From Anaerolineae bacterium (lineage in GTDB: Bacteria > Chloroflexota > Anaerolineae > Aggregatilineales > Phototrophicaceae), in assembly GCA_022821805.1 (NCBI GenBank), contig JAJECX010000034.1:1-56636 (forward strand): a DNA stretch of 56,636 bases, written 5' to 3'. The first letter of the stretch is position 1; the number at the start of each line of letters is the position of its first letter. This document shows, piece by piece, positions 1 through 10,609 of the stretch. The notes under the pieces were generated by a model. That model had not been told where the DNA came from. It did not search any database and saw only the letters and a list, made by a program, of their open reading frames with translations. The position numbers and the translations under genes were made by a program.

Positions 1-148
1 TAACGGAGTCGCGTTTCTTCCACTTGGCAACAGTCTTGGGGTTGATGCCGAAACGCTTGGCCAGTTTATTTATGCTCTCTTGACTATTTTGTATTTCTCG
101 GCGGGTCGCCTCTGTCGTTGTGGCGCGTGGGTGTAGAACCTGTCCCAT
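1..148 (-). CDS. IS481-family transposase, N-terminal part (truncated by window edge)
   Basis: The ATG is at 146-148 on the minus strand and the reading frame runs off the left edge after about 49 codons. The translation (MGQVLHPRATTTEATRR, then a helix-turn-helix with KLAKRFGINPKTVAKWK) is nearly identical to the start of the full transposase at 34883-35833. Only the DNA-binding part is visible, so whether this copy is intact cannot be said. Confidence 0.8.
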   Translation of the reverse strand, partial: MGQVLHPRATTTEATRREIQNSQESINKLAKRFGINPKTVAKWKKRDSV

Positions 149-159
149 AGGGCATCCTT

Positions 160-188
160 TTGACTATATGATAGTACACCATTATAAT
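160..188 (+). promoter_or_regulatory. Outward-facing sigma70-type promoter in the IS right end
   Basis: TTGACT at 160-165 and TATAAT at 183-188 are separated by exactly 17 bp, near the sigma70 consensus. The promoter points out of the IS towards radA, whose ATG is at 251. The -10 lies in the palindrome ATTATAAT, so a -10 hexamer also exists on the other strand for leftward transcription of the transposase, but no good -35 is seen there. It probably drives or boosts radA; this is inferred from sequence only. Confidence 0.6.
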
Positions 189-250
189 CCGAGACTATAC
201 ACCTAGGCATGTGATAACACGATAGGCTGCAAAACACGAAGCCAAGACTT

Positions 251-1627
251 ATGGCAAAACGGCGCAGCTCTTACATCTGCCAGAATTGCGGCAAGCGCAG
301 CCCCGCTCGCTTCGGGCGCTGTCCCCAATGTCGTCAATTCGACACGATGGTGGAGCGCGTCGAAGAATCACGTCCATCCGCGCGCGGGCGCCCGCCAGCT
401 ATCGGCGAGAGTCCACGAGAAGCGACGCTGCTATCCCAAGTTGACTCGGCACGCGAAACGCGGATACCCGTCCCGATCGCGGAATTCAGTCGTGTGCTGG
501 GCGGCGGGCTCGTGCCGGGCAGCCTGGTCTTGCTCGGCGGCGAACCCGGCATAGGCAAGTCCACGCTCGTGCTCGAATTGTCGGCGCTGCTGGCAAAGGC
601 GGGCGACAACGTTCTTTACGTTAGCGGCGAGGAGAGCGCGCGCCAAATCAAGCTGCGCGCCGATCGCATGGGCTTGCGCGACCACAGCCTGTATCTGCTG
701 ACCGAGACCGATCTGGACCATATCTTTCAGCAGATTGGCGCGCTGGAGCCGACCTTGGTCGTGATCGACTCGATACAGACGACGCGCGTCGCCGAGCTGG
801 ATTCCTCGCCCGGTTTGGTTTCGCAAGTGCGCGAATGCGCAATTCGCCTGCAGAGCCTGGCGAAGCAGACTGGCTTGAGCGTTCTGATGATCGGCCATGT
901 CACCAAAGACGGTCACATCGCCGGACCGCGCACGCTGGAACATATCGTCGACGCCGTGCTCTATCTCGAAGGCGATCCATTTGGCCAATACCGGCTCTTG
1001 CGCGGCGTCAAGAATCGCTTTGGCGCCACCAGCGAAGTTGGCGTATTTGAAATGCGCGGCAGCGGTCTTGCGCAGGTGTCGAATCCATCGGAAGTCTTCC
1101 TCGAAGAACGGGTCATCAACGCGCCAGGTTCCGCCATCGCCATCACCATGGAGGGCACGCGGCCCCTGCTCGTCGAATTGCAGGCCTTGACCAGCCCGTC
1201 AGCCTTCGGCAATCCCCGGCGCACGCCCAATGGCATCGACATGAATCGCCTGCTCTTGATCAGCGCGGTCTTGAGCAAGCGCATCGGTTTGAAGTTGTGG
1301 GAGCAGGATGTGTTTGTCAACGTCATCGGCGGTTTAAGAATCTCGGAGCCGGCCTCCGACCTGGCGCTGGCGCTGGCGATCGCCTCCAGCTATTACGATC
1401 GCGCGCTGCCGGCCGATATCGCGGTTGTCGGTGAAGTAGGCTTGAGTGGCGAGTTGCGGCGCGTGGGGCAGTTGGCGGCTAGATTGAACGAAGCGCGCAA
1501 GATCGGCTTCAAGCGCGCCCTCGTGCCCAGGCTGCGTCGTCGCGGCAGCGACCTGCCAGGCGGCATCCAACTGATTGAGGCGCCGAACCTTGCCGACGCT
1601 ATCCGCGCTGTTATACCGGCGAAATGA
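251..1627 (+). CDS. radA: DNA repair protein RadA/Sms
   Basis: RadA is a RecA-like, DnaB-type helicase that promotes branch migration during recombinational repair. The 458-aa length is typical. Visible in order are an N-terminal zinc finger (C10-x2-C13 ... C24-x2-C27), a RecA-like ATPase core with Walker A GEPGIGKST near residues 97-105, the RadA signature KNRFG at 254-258, and a C-terminal Lon-protease-like domain (GGLRISEPASDLALALAI) that has a structural role. Upstream spacing to the IS end is only 50 bp, so its native promoter may have been replaced by the outward IS promoter. No strong Shine-Dalgarno is seen before the ATG. It converges with asnS. Confidence 0.95.
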   Translation: MAKRRSSYICQNCGKRSPARFGRCPQCRQFDTMVERVEESRPSARGRPPAIGESPREATLLSQVDSARETRIPVPIAEFSRVLGGGLVPGSLVLLGGEPGIGKSTLVLELSALLAKAGDNVLYVSGEESARQIKLRADRMGLRDHSLYLLTETDLDHIFQQIGALEPTLVVIDSIQTTRVAELDSSPGLVSQVRECAIRLQSLAKQTGLSVLMIGHVTKDGHIAGPRTLEHIVDAVLYLEGDPFGQYRLLRGVKNRFGATSEVGVFEMRGSGLAQVSNPSEVFLEERVINAPGSAIAITMEGTRPLLVELQALTSPSAFGNPRRTPNGIDMNRLLLISAVLSKRIGLKLWEQDVFVNVIGGLRISEPASDLALALAIASSYYDRALPADIAVVGEVGLSGELRRVGQLAARLNEARKIGFKRALVPRLRRRGSDLPGGIQLIEAPNLADAIRAVIPAK

Positions 1628-1654
1628 ACCTCACATCGTCTCTCAAGCGCGCGC

Positions 1655-2992
<1,338 letters not shown>

Positions 2993-3083
2993 CGTCTGTT
3001 TCCTTTGTGAGATGATCAACGCTGGAACATGATTATAGCATAGGCGCGTCTCGCGTCTGTGGCCCCGGCGAAGCTGAAAGCGC

Positions 3084-3973
3084 TCACATCCGCAGCCAGA
3101 GGCTGCCGCCAGTAGCCTCGCAGTCGAAAAAGGCGTCACGCATTAAATCTGCGTGATTCTCTATCATGTAGCGGACAGCGAAAAGCACGCGGGCGCGTTG
3201 ATTATGCATGAGATAGGCTTGCAGAAGGTACTGTTCGTTCCAGAATACGCGCCGGTCCAGCAGCCAGTTCAAAGGATAATTGAAGGGCAGGAAAAATGTC
3301 GTGGAAATGCACAATGACGCCATCATTCAGTCGAGGTAGCGCTTCTAGCGCGAGATAACAGACATCGCTGCCGGTTTTGACGACATGCGAGCTGTCGATG
3401 AAAAGGATGTCGTTTTCGCGCAGATCAGTGAAGGCATCCATGTCGACGCTTTGCGCGCTCTGCCGACGATATGAACTTGGCTCGACAGCGACTGGAGCAA
3501 GTCGCCGGGATAGGGCTCAATCGCGGTAATTTCGGTCGCAGCGCCGTTCAGCGCGGCGGCCTTCGTCACGACGAGGGTGGAATATCCGGCGCCGACCTCG
3601 ATGATCCGCGCTGGCTTGAAGTTTCGGATCATGCAATGGTAGACATAGGGGTCGTATCCGATGAATTCCAAAGCTGTGCCGGCGAATCGGTTATCGGCGC
3701 GGAAATCTCGGCAAAAGCCCCTATATTCCCGAGCAAATTTCGGAAACCGCTCACGGAGCAGGGCAAGCTGCGCCTGCCCCTGCCAATCGATTCCGATCTT
3801 GGGCGATACGTTTCGCCCAACTCCCGCGAGTCAGGAATCGGCTGATAGAAGCGCGCAGGCGTTACGTGATAGCCCTTCAATTCAACGTAGCGCCATAAAT
3901 CCGGATTGTGATAGATGAAGCGCAACCTCGGCGCCATCCATTTTACGATTTGCCATATCAGCCACCGCTTCAT
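3084..3973 (-). pseudogene. Class I SAM-dependent methyltransferase, broken by three frameshifts
   Basis: Four overlapping minus-strand frames join into one about 295-residue methyltransferase. The first piece starts at 3973 (MKRWLIWQIVKWMAPRLRF). The frame shifts near 3810, then carries the SAM-binding motif IIEVGAGYSTLVV, shifts near 3455-3470 before VDMDAFTDLRENDILFIDSSH, and shifts again in a T-run near 3295 (VHFHDIF then LPFNYPLNWLL). The end is at 3084. Protein similarity continues smoothly across all three breaks, so this was one gene. Either it is a recent pseudogene or the sequence has indel errors. Family substrate is unknown; such enzymes often sit in glycan clusters. Confidence 0.75.
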
Positions 3974-3994
3974 TGGCAGAACGCTCTCTTCCGC

Positions 3995-5101
3995 TCAAAC
4001 CACCACCAACGAGCCGACCGAGGCGCGCAGCAAGCGATCCCAAACTGCCAGCCCCAATCCCGCTTTACTCGGGGCGCGCGCCAGGATTACGTCAACCTCC
4101 CGCTGATCCAGCGAACGCAGGGCGGCGAACAAACGCCGGGCGGCCTCATCCGAGTTTGCGCCGAGGCGCTCGACAAACAGCGTGAGATCAGCAAATGCGG
4201 CTGCATCCGCATCGCTGGCCAAAATACCGACCCGATCATGCTGCGCAATCTCGGCGCGCATCGCCGCGTAGACTTCGGCATCTTCAGCGCCTTCAAAGAG
4301 CAGAACAGGCGCTTTCGGCGAATAGTGCCGCAGCAGCCCCCCCGGAGCGGGCGCAGCCGGCGCATCCTCTGGCAGATAGCTTGGCGCAAAGCGCAGATCC
4401 GGCACGACCGCCCCCAACTCTTCGAGCGAGATTCCGCCCGGACGCAGTATGCGCGGCCGGTCATCGATCAAGCTGAGGATCGTCGATTCCACTCCGATCG
4501 GCGTCTCGCCGCCATCCAAAACGACATCAACAAGACCGTCCAGATCGTCAATGACATGCTGGGCGCTGGTCGGGCTGGGGCGGGAGAAGAGATTCGCGCT
4601 AGGCGCTGCGACTGGCGCCCCTGCCTTGCGAATGAGCGCCAGCGCCGCCTTGTGGCTCGGCATTCGCACCGCCACCGAATCGAGCCCGGCGGTTAAATTG
4701 GCGGGAATGCGCTTGCTTTTCTTCAGCACGAGCGTCAGCGGTCCAGGCCAGAAGCGCTGGGCGAGTTCATTGGCGACGGGCGGCGCATCTTGCGCAATCT
4801 GTGACAGCTGCTGGAAGTCGGCGATATGCGCGATCAAGGGGTCATTGGGGGGCCTGCCCTTGGCGCGGAAGATTCGGGCGACGGCGGCTTCATCCAAGGC
4901 ATTGGCGCCCAAGCCATAGACCGTTTCCGTCGGAAAGGCGACCAGTCCGCCGCGGCGAATCGTCAAGCTGGCGACAGCGATCGCCTCTTCCCAAGAATCT
5001 ATGTCATCAAGACGAAAGACGCGTGTCCGCTTGGGCAAAATAGCGCTTGTCTCCAATTGTGGCTGCGGCCTAGGCTTATGCGCGCCGCATAGACGCTTCA
5101 A
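3995..5101 (-). CDS. sua5: L-threonylcarbamoyladenylate synthase (Sua5/TsaC type, two-domain)
   Basis: Makes threonylcarbamoyl-AMP from Thr, bicarbonate and ATP, the first step of t6A37 modification of ANN-decoding tRNAs. The YrdC core is clear: FPTETVYGLGANALDEAAVARIFRAKGRPPNDPLIAHI and later PSANLFSRPSPTSAQHV. The 368-aa length and the tail after about residue 245 (GGLLRHYSPKAPVLLFEG...) match the two-domain Sua5 form rather than short TsaC. The start used is a TTG at 5099-5101; no in-frame ATG precedes the core, and a later non-ATG start is possible. Partners TsaB, TsaD and TsaE are not in the window. Confidence 0.92.
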   Translation of the reverse strand: MKRLCGAHKPRPQPQLETSAILPKRTRVFRLDDIDSWEEAIAVASLTIRRGGLVAFPTETVYGLGANALDEAAVARIFRAKGRPPNDPLIAHIADFQQLSQIAQDAPPVANELAQRFWPGPLTLVLKKSKRIPANLTAGLDSVAVRMPSHKAALALIRKAGAPVAAPSANLFSRPSPTSAQHVIDDLDGLVDVVLDGGETPIGVESTILSLIDDRPRILRPGGISLEELGAVVPDLRFAPSYLPEDAPAAPAPGGLLRHYSPKAPVLLFEGAEDAEVYAAMRAEIAQHDRVGILASDADAAAFADLTLFVERLGANSDEAARRLFAALRSLDQREVDVILARAPSKAGLGLAVWDRLLRASVGSLVVV

Positions 5102-5224
5102 GGTATTTTACCACGATGCGCCGACCTAGGTCTGACCCGGTCGCCGGCGCCGATCCTTACACATTCCTAATCTCAAACGGCTATAATTGTCATAAGCGTG
5201 ATGAAAAGACGAAAGGCGCATCCA

Positions 5225-6178
5225 ATGACGATTTTGGTGACCGGGGCCGCCGGCTATCTCGGCAATCAAACGGTGAAGCGGCTGGTCGGCGATGGGCGCT
5301 CCGTGCGCGCGCTGGTGCGAAACCGGGCGAAAGCCGCTCTGCGCCTAAAGGAAGTCGCCGATCAAATCGAGATTATCGAAGGCGATGTGACGCGCCTGGC
5401 CAGCTTGACGCCGGCAGTGGAGGGCGTCGATTGCGTGATCCATTATGTCGCCATCGCGATGGAGAAGGGCGGCCAGACCTACGAAGCCGTCAATTATCAG
5501 GGCACGGTCAATCTGCTGAAAGCCGCCCAAGCCGCCCGTGTCACGCGCTTCATCAATATGAGTCAAAATGGCGCCAGCAGCGACCTGCCATACCGCTTCC
5601 TCGCCAGCAAGGGTAGGGCGCAAGAGGCCGTCGCCGCCTCCGATTTGAATTGGACGGCGCTGCGTCCATCGGCGATCTTTGGACCGCAGGACGAATTCTT
5701 CAATACCTTCGCGCGCCTGCTCAAAGTGACACCGCTTGTATTTCCCCTGATCGGTGGCGGGGTAGCGGAGTTTCAGCCGGTTTCCGTCGATGATGTGGTC
5801 GAAGCGGTGATCCGCTGCCTGGATGACGAAAGCACGGTTGGCGCCGAATTGGCGCTCGGCGGTCCCGAAGTATTGACGCTAGCCGAGATTGAAAGGCGCA
5901 TCATCGAGGCGCTTGACACCTGGCGGCTGCTTGTGCCCGCGCCGATTGCGCTGCTGCGCCCGACGGTAATGGTGATGCAGGCGCTGCTGCCCGGCTCGCC
6001 TGTTAGCGCCAGCCTGCTGGATCTGCTCGCCGTGCCCAACACTGTTCCTGACAACGCCTTGGTCAATCGCTTTGGCATGACGCCCATCCCCTTCGCCGGC
6101 GAGCATATCGCCTATTTGAGGGACAATACGCTCAGCGATACTTTGGCCAAATTCTTCGGCAACGCTACTGTCAACTGA
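5225..6178 (+). CDS. NAD(P)-binding epimerase/NmrA-like protein (atypical SDR)
   Basis: Extended or atypical short-chain dehydrogenase fold of the complex I NDUFA9-like/NmrA-like group. The N-terminal Rossmann motif TGAAGYLG binds NAD(P); further on are conserved blocks such as FINMSQNGASS and LRPSAIFGPQDEFFN. The C-terminal substrate domain runs to residue 317. The ATG at 5225 is preferred over an upstream ATG at 5198 because AAAGG lies 8 bp in front of it. Its stop overlaps the stop of the convergent glycosyltransferase by 8 bp. Substrate unknown; homologues are often annotated as complex I assembly or sugar epimerase proteins. Confidence 0.8.
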   Translation: MTILVTGAAGYLGNQTVKRLVGDGRSVRALVRNRAKAALRLKEVADQIEIIEGDVTRLASLTPAVEGVDCVIHYVAIAMEKGGQTYEAVNYQGTVNLLKAAQAARVTRFINMSQNGASSDLPYRFLASKGRAQEAVAASDLNWTALRPSAIFGPQDEFFNTFARLLKVTPLVFPLIGGGVAEFQPVSVDDVVEAVIRCLDDESTVGAELALGGPEVLTLAEIERRIIEALDTWRLLVPAPIALLRPTVMVMQALLPGSPVSASLLDLLAVPNTVPDNALVNRFGMTPIPFAGEHIAYLRDNTLSDTLAKFFGNATVN

Positions 6179-7316
6179 GGTCAAGCAGCTCGTCGAAAAT
6201 CTTGCAATGGGCTGCCGCGCCAGCGGCCGCAGAGAAGTTTCGCTCCACGTGCTTTCGGCCCGCAGCGCCCATTTTCTTGCGCAGTTCTTCGTCCGCCAAC
6301 AGTCGCAGCACAGGCGCCGCTAGCGCCTCCACATCTTCGGGTTCAACGAGAAAGCCGGTGACGCCATCGACGATCGTCTCCGACGGTCCGCCGCGGCTCG
6401 TGCTGACTACCGGCAGGGCGCAAGCCATCGCTTCCAGATTCGCCAGCCCGAAACTCTCAAATGCTGATGGGCAGGCAAAGACATCAGCGGCGGCGTAGAC
6501 CGCTTCGACATCGTCGCGGAAACCGAGATAATGCAGGCGGTCGCGCAGGCAGACGTCGGACCTGGCATTGGCTAGTATCCGATCGCGATAACGCTCGTCG
6601 GCTGCTACGCCAAAAACATCATCGCCAGCAACGATGAATTGCGCGTCGGGGCGTTTCGCCAGCACACGCTTCGCCAGCGCCTGGAAAGTGTGATGCCCCT
6701 TGACTGGTTGAAATCGCGCGACCATGGCAACGACCGAGGCTTCAGCGCCGATGCCAATTTCGCGGCGCAGCGCCAGACCATCCAGCGCCGGACGAAAGCG
6801 ATCCGTATCCACGCCAGAGGGGACCACCGGCATTTTTCCCGCCGGCATAAAGTGTGGATCGCCCAAAAAGCCGTCGCGAGCCGCCTTGGAGATCGCCGTA
6901 GCCTTTGAAATCCGCCGAAAGAAGGCTTTCTGCCAGCGTGCAGGCTTGAACCACCAACCGTGCAAGGTCCAGGTCACGGGAATCCCAAGGCTTTGCGCGG
7001 CGGGAGCGATAAGCGGAAGCGTATGATAATCGCTCTTCACCAGGTCGATCTGCTCGCGCCTCAGCAGCTCTTTCATTCGATGCACGACCGGAAAGCGCGC
7101 CCAGAACGCCGGTATGAAGAAAGTCGACGCGCCGCGGTAGGGCAGGATATGAAGGGGCAAACCAGCGCCGCGCCAGCGCTTCGACAATTGTCCTTCAGCC
7201 GGCAGCAGAAGATGCGGCTCGTAGCGGCTTTTGTCCAGCTTGTCCACCAGCGTGAGCAGGTCCGTTTCGCCGCCGCCCAGCCCGCTATACCAAGAGGCAA
7301 AGAGGATGCGGATCAT
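6171..7316 (-). CDS. Glycosyltransferase family 4 protein
   Basis: Retaining GT-B glycosyltransferase. The N-terminal acceptor domain begins MIRILFASWYSGLGGGETDLLTLVDKL with the Gly-rich loop typical of GT4. The C-terminal donor domain contains VAMVARFQPVKGHHTFQ and the E-x7-E type block FACPSAFESFGLANLEAMACALPVV. The frame extends upstream, but the protein fold begins at the ATG at 7316, 5 bp after the stop of the TIR gene, so the two are likely co-transcribed. Length 381 aa is normal. Donor and acceptor are unknown; a cell-surface glycan or glycolipid is likely. Confidence 0.88.
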   Translation of the reverse strand: MIRILFASWYSGLGGGETDLLTLVDKLDKSRYEPHLLLPAEGQLSKRWRGAGLPLHILPYRGASTFFIPAFWARFPVVHRMKELLRREQIDLVKSDYHTLPLIAPAAQSLGIPVTWTLHGWWFKPARWQKAFFRRISKATAISKAARDGFLGDPHFMPAGKMPVVPSGVDTDRFRPALDGLALRREIGIGAEASVVAMVARFQPVKGHHTFQALAKRVLAKRPDAQFIVAGDDVFGVAADERYRDRILANARSDVCLRDRLHYLGFRDDVEAVYAAADVFACPSAFESFGLANLEAMACALPVVSTSRGGPSETIVDGVTGFLVEPEDVEALAAPVLRLLADEELRKKMGAAGRKHVERNFSAAAGAAAHCKIFDELLDLS

Positions 7317-7321
7317 GCCGG

Positions 7322-10300
7322 TCACGCGCAGAGCGGCGCGACCAGATATCGCTCGCGTTCGCTGCAAGTCAGTTCTCGCGGCTTGTTTTCCGCGGCGATC
7401 CGCGCCAGCAGCGCCTCCGCGCTTTCCATTCGCCAAATACGCGCCATACCACTTTCGTCCCGCGTCAGAATCCGCTCCCCGTTTCGGCTCAGGCTGAAGT
7501 CAACTAGCGGGTTGGGATGCGCAAATCGCCGGTCAACAACGCCCGCTGCCGCATCCCACAGGTTCAGCGCCGAACCGGCGATGGCGATTACTGTGTCGTT
7601 TTCTGGAAGGAAACGCAGTCGGCGCAAATCGCTCGCTTCGCTGTGATATTCATGAAGAACCTCGCCGCTGTTTGTGGAAATCACACGGATATGCCCATCG
7701 CTGAATGCCAGAGACAGGTGCTGGCCATCGGCTGAGAGCGTCGCCGTATCCACTCCGACAAAAGTCAAGCGGCTTGCGACACTGTCACTGACATCAACGG
7801 TGGTCAAGCCCGCCAGACCTTCCGCCAGTTGCACATAGAAGAAAACTCGGTCGCCGGAGTCGCTGAATGCGGCTTGTATTTCTGCTCCAGGCGATACACC
7901 GAGCGGAAAGGCGCCGCGCGCCAAACCGCTCTTGCCGTCCCAAAGCCGGGCATATTCGCCTTGCAGCGTCAAGATTCTGTCGCCGCCGGGCGCGAAGCGG
8001 ACCAAGCTTGGACGCGCCGCCTCGCTCGCCAGTCGCTGTGGACCTTCCGAATCGTCCCGCGCCAGCCAGAGCTCGTTCGTTGCCGTGACTGCCAGCGCCG
8101 CTTCGCCATCCGGCGATAAATGCAGGTCGGTCACAGCGACGCCATCCCATTCCCATCCGCGTACTTCGGCGCCAGTTTCAATGTCGATGACGCTCAGGCG
8201 ATCATCACTGTAAACGGCAAATCTCTCGCCTGACCTGCCGACAATGCTGGCGGGCAACTGAAGGAGAACCTCTTGACTGTCGATCTGACGCAAGCTGACA
8301 GCGCCTTCCTGAACGAGAAGGATGACTTCGCCGCTTGGGCTGATTGCGGCGCCGGGCAGCGTATCCGAAATCGTCAGCAGCGGTTCCGCCGCCGCTCTAT
8401 CGCTGAGCCGCCAAAAACGGGCAGCGCCATCCGCTGTTTTGGCGATTGCCAGGTCAGCCGCCGCGCTCGCTTGCAGCTCTTCAATGCTGTCCGGCGCGCT
8501 CGCAATCTCGCGGATGAAACTTCCGTCTGCGCTTGACCAAAGCACGGCGCGGTTATCGACAGTGGCGGAAAGTATCGTATCCGCATCGAGGAACTCCGCC
8601 GACTGCAGCATGTTGGCAACCTCGCTATCGTAGCGGCGCAGGAGACGCCCGTCGCGCGCGTCGATCAAGGCGGCGCGCCGACCGCTTTCGCTATTGTCCA
8701 CAACCACAAGCGCAATCTCCTCATAAAATGAAATGAAGAGCAGATCATCAGTGGCGGCTGCCAGGCTGTCGCCGCTGAGGAAGGTCCAGTTGAAGCCGTC
8801 GGTCAAGCGCGCAATCGCTCGGCTCGTCGCCATATCCCAGAATATGAGATCGCCGGTATTGCTGTCGCCGGGATAGGCGGGCAGGCTGCTGCCGCCGCTA
8901 TAGCCGATATTGCCCGATTCATCGTAGCCGCGATAAACGCGTCCGTCGGAATCCGCTGTGAGCAGCGCCAGTGACTCAGCCGACCACTGCGCCATCTTGA
9001 TCGAGCCATCGGCTTCCGACCAGCCGATTACGCGCTCGCCATCGCCAGTCGCGATCAGATCATACAGCGCCATCTCGCTGCCGTTATCCGCGCTATATCT
9101 CGCCAGCTCTTCGCCGTTTTCGATGTCCCAACTCGCCAGCAGCGGATCGTTTCCCGCGCTGTAAAGCTTATCGCCGGCCCGACTAATGGCGATGGCGGAT
9201 ACTGCGCCGTCATGCGCCTGCAGTCGCTGCTTGAGCGCGCCGCTGCTTCCATCGCGAATGATGATTTCCCCGTCGTACGACGCCGAAATCAGATGCTCGC
9301 CATCGCGGCTGTAAGTGATTAGCGCAATTTGACCCTCATGATCGGCAAACTCGTTGATGAGCGCCCAAGACTTGCCGTCGAAGATCTGAAGTTTGTCGCC
9401 GTCGCGCGGCGCTGCGGCAATGCGATCTCCCGCCGGATGCAGTCGAACGAGCGCGGCGTCATCTAAAGTCATCGTCCGGCCTGCTGCCGACGCCCGGCGC
9501 AAAAGACGATAAGCCGACCTGGGATTATCAAGCCCGTCTTTCGCCTCCCAAGCCAAAGCCAGCGCCAATTCAATCTCGCCCTGCGCAATTGCATCTTCGC
9601 CCGCCTGAACCAGACCTTTGGCGACGTCATCGCGCTCCAATTTGGCAATTTCGGTTGCGCGCGTCCGCGTGGCGCGGATATGCTCCCGCGCTTGAGCCGT
9701 CTGCGTCAGCTTGGCGGAGGCTGTCGCTGTGATAATCTCGGCGGTGGCAATTTGGGCGACGGCTGCGCGAACTCCGGCGCCGGTCGCCGCGACTTGGTCA
9801 ATCAAGCCGACCGCGCTGTCGCTTTCGGCGGTGGCTTCGGCCGCAGCCAACTCAGCTTGCGCGCGCGCTTCGCTCGTCAGTTCGCCGACAGCAAGCCCGC
9901 TTTGCCAAGCGCTGAAGGCTTGTAGAAGCAAGAGAAAGCCCGCCCCAAGCGCGACGACCAGCAAAACGCCCAAGACGATGTGGCGGGGCCGGCGGCGCGC
10001 GCGGCGGGGCGGCTGACGGCGGCTGCTGTGGATGTATTCCAGTTGCAGCGCCGACGGTTTCGGATGGCGCGCCGAGGCGGTCGCCAGCCAGTTTCGCGCC
10101 TCATCCAGCCGATCGCGCGGCAAGAGCAGGTCGGGCGGCCGCCCGCGCCCCCGCCACTTTTCCGCCAGGACGAGCAATTCAGTGTGCAGCTTTTGGTTGT
10201 TGTCAGCCGGCAGATATGCGCGCAGCTCATCAACCCGCGCGCCGAGCTCGTCCTCCTGGCGGAAAAATACGTATGGATTCTGCGCGATCGCTGGATGAAC

Positions 10301-10609
10301 CTCTACCTCAATGTCTTCTTCCAGGATCAGCGTCACCAACCCTTTGCCGTGGCCGACCGCATATTGCAGGAGTTCATTGCAGAGTTGACTCTCGGCGGAG
10401 TCAGGCGACATGATGAAGGCGACGGAATAGGAGCGCAGCGCGCCGTCTTTCAGTCTCTTGATGCCGTCGGGGCTTGTGCCGAATTCGTCTTCAATGAAGC
10501 AGGCGTCGACGCCGGTAGCCCGCAATTGCGCCACAATCCGCCGCGCGCGCTCAAGGTCGGCTGGGTGATAGATAATGAAGATGTCAAAGTAGCTGTCATT
10601 CTCGCGCAT
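7322..10609 (-). CDS. TIR domain / single transmembrane helix / WD40 beta-propeller protein
   Basis: A 1095-aa receptor-like protein. Residues 8 to about 125 form a TIR-type domain (FDIFIIYHPAD ... GVDACFIEDEFG ... SYSVAFIMSPDSAESQLCNEL); the C-x-E at 77-79 sits where TIR NADases carry their catalytic Glu. An Arg-rich stretch (197-209) precedes one transmembrane helix at about 210-230. Next is an Ala/Glu/Thr-rich coiled coil (about 240-370), then WD40-like repeats from about 375 to 1080 (for example ITYSRDGEHLISASYDGEIIIRD). By the positive-inside rule TIR is cytosolic and the propeller extracytoplasmic. NACHT/AAA-TM-coil-WD40 relatives are common in Chloroflexota; here no NTPase is present. 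Function is not known: signalling or NAD+-depleting defence is inferred. Confidence 0.8.
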   Translation of the reverse strand: MRENDSYFDIFIIYHPADLERARRIVAQLRATGVDACFIEDEFGTSPDGIKRLKDGALRSYSVAFIMSPDSAESQLCNELLQYAVGHGKGLVTLILEEDIEVEVHPAIAQNPYVFFRQEDELGARVDELRAYLPADNNQKLHTELLVLAEKWRGRGRPPDLLLPRDRLDEARNWLATASARHPKPSALQLEYIHSSRRQPPRRARRRPRHIVLGVLLVVALGAGFLLLLQAFSAWQSGLAVGELTSEARAQAELAAAEATAESDSAVGLIDQVAATGAGVRAAVAQIATAEIITATASAKLTQTAQAREHIRATRTRATEIAKLERDDVAKGLVQAGEDAIAQGEIELALALAWEAKDGLDNPRSAYRLLRRASAAGRTMTLDDAALVRLHPAGDRIAAAPRDGDKLQIFDGKSWALINEFADHEGQIALITYSRDGEHLISASYDGEIIIRDGSSGALKQRLQAHDGAVSAIAISRAGDKLYSAGNDPLLASWDIENGEELARYSADNGSEMALYDLIATGDGERVIGWSEADGSIKMAQWSAESLALLTADSDGRVYRGYDESGNIGYSGGSSLPAYPGDSNTGDLIFWDMATSRAIARLTDGFNWTFLSGDSLAAATDDLLFISFYEEIALVVVDNSESGRRAALIDARDGRLLRRYDSEVANMLQSAEFLDADTILSATVDNRAVLWSSADGSFIREIASAPDSIEELQASAAADLAIAKTADGAARFWRLSDRAAAEPLLTISDTLPGAAISPSGEVILLVQEGAVSLRQIDSQEVLLQLPASIVGRSGERFAVYSDDRLSVIDIETGAEVRGWEWDGVAVTDLHLSPDGEAALAVTATNELWLARDDSEGPQRLASEAARPSLVRFAPGGDRILTLQGEYARLWDGKSGLARGAFPLGVSPGAEIQAAFSDSGDRVFFYVQLAEGLAGLTTVDVSDSVASRLTFVGVDTATLSADGQHLSLAFSDGHIRVISTNSGEVLHEYHSEASDLRRLRFLPENDTVIAIAGSALNLWDAAAGVVDRRFAHPNPLVDFSLSRNGERILTRDESGMARIWRMESAEALLARIAAENKPRELTCSERERYLVAPLCA

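Larger units (their letters stand above)
1..201. mobile_element. IS481-family insertion sequence, right end only (cut by window edge)
   Basis: This stretch matches, with scattered substitutions, the right end of the complete element at 34888-35886. It holds the first codons of the transposase on the minus strand and then the terminal sequence ending ...TATACA at 201. The tip reads TGTATAGTCTC on the minus strand, close to the TGTATAGTCCC tip at 34888. The bases just outside (202-207) are CCTAGG, which fits the NCTAGN target known for Bordetella IS481. The left half of the element lies outside the window, so the matching duplication cannot be checked. Confidence 0.85.

Noticed and set aside
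3084..3973. Four separate small genes in the methyltransferase region
   Set aside because: Their translations join end to end into one methyltransferase; counting them as genes would hide the frameshifts.
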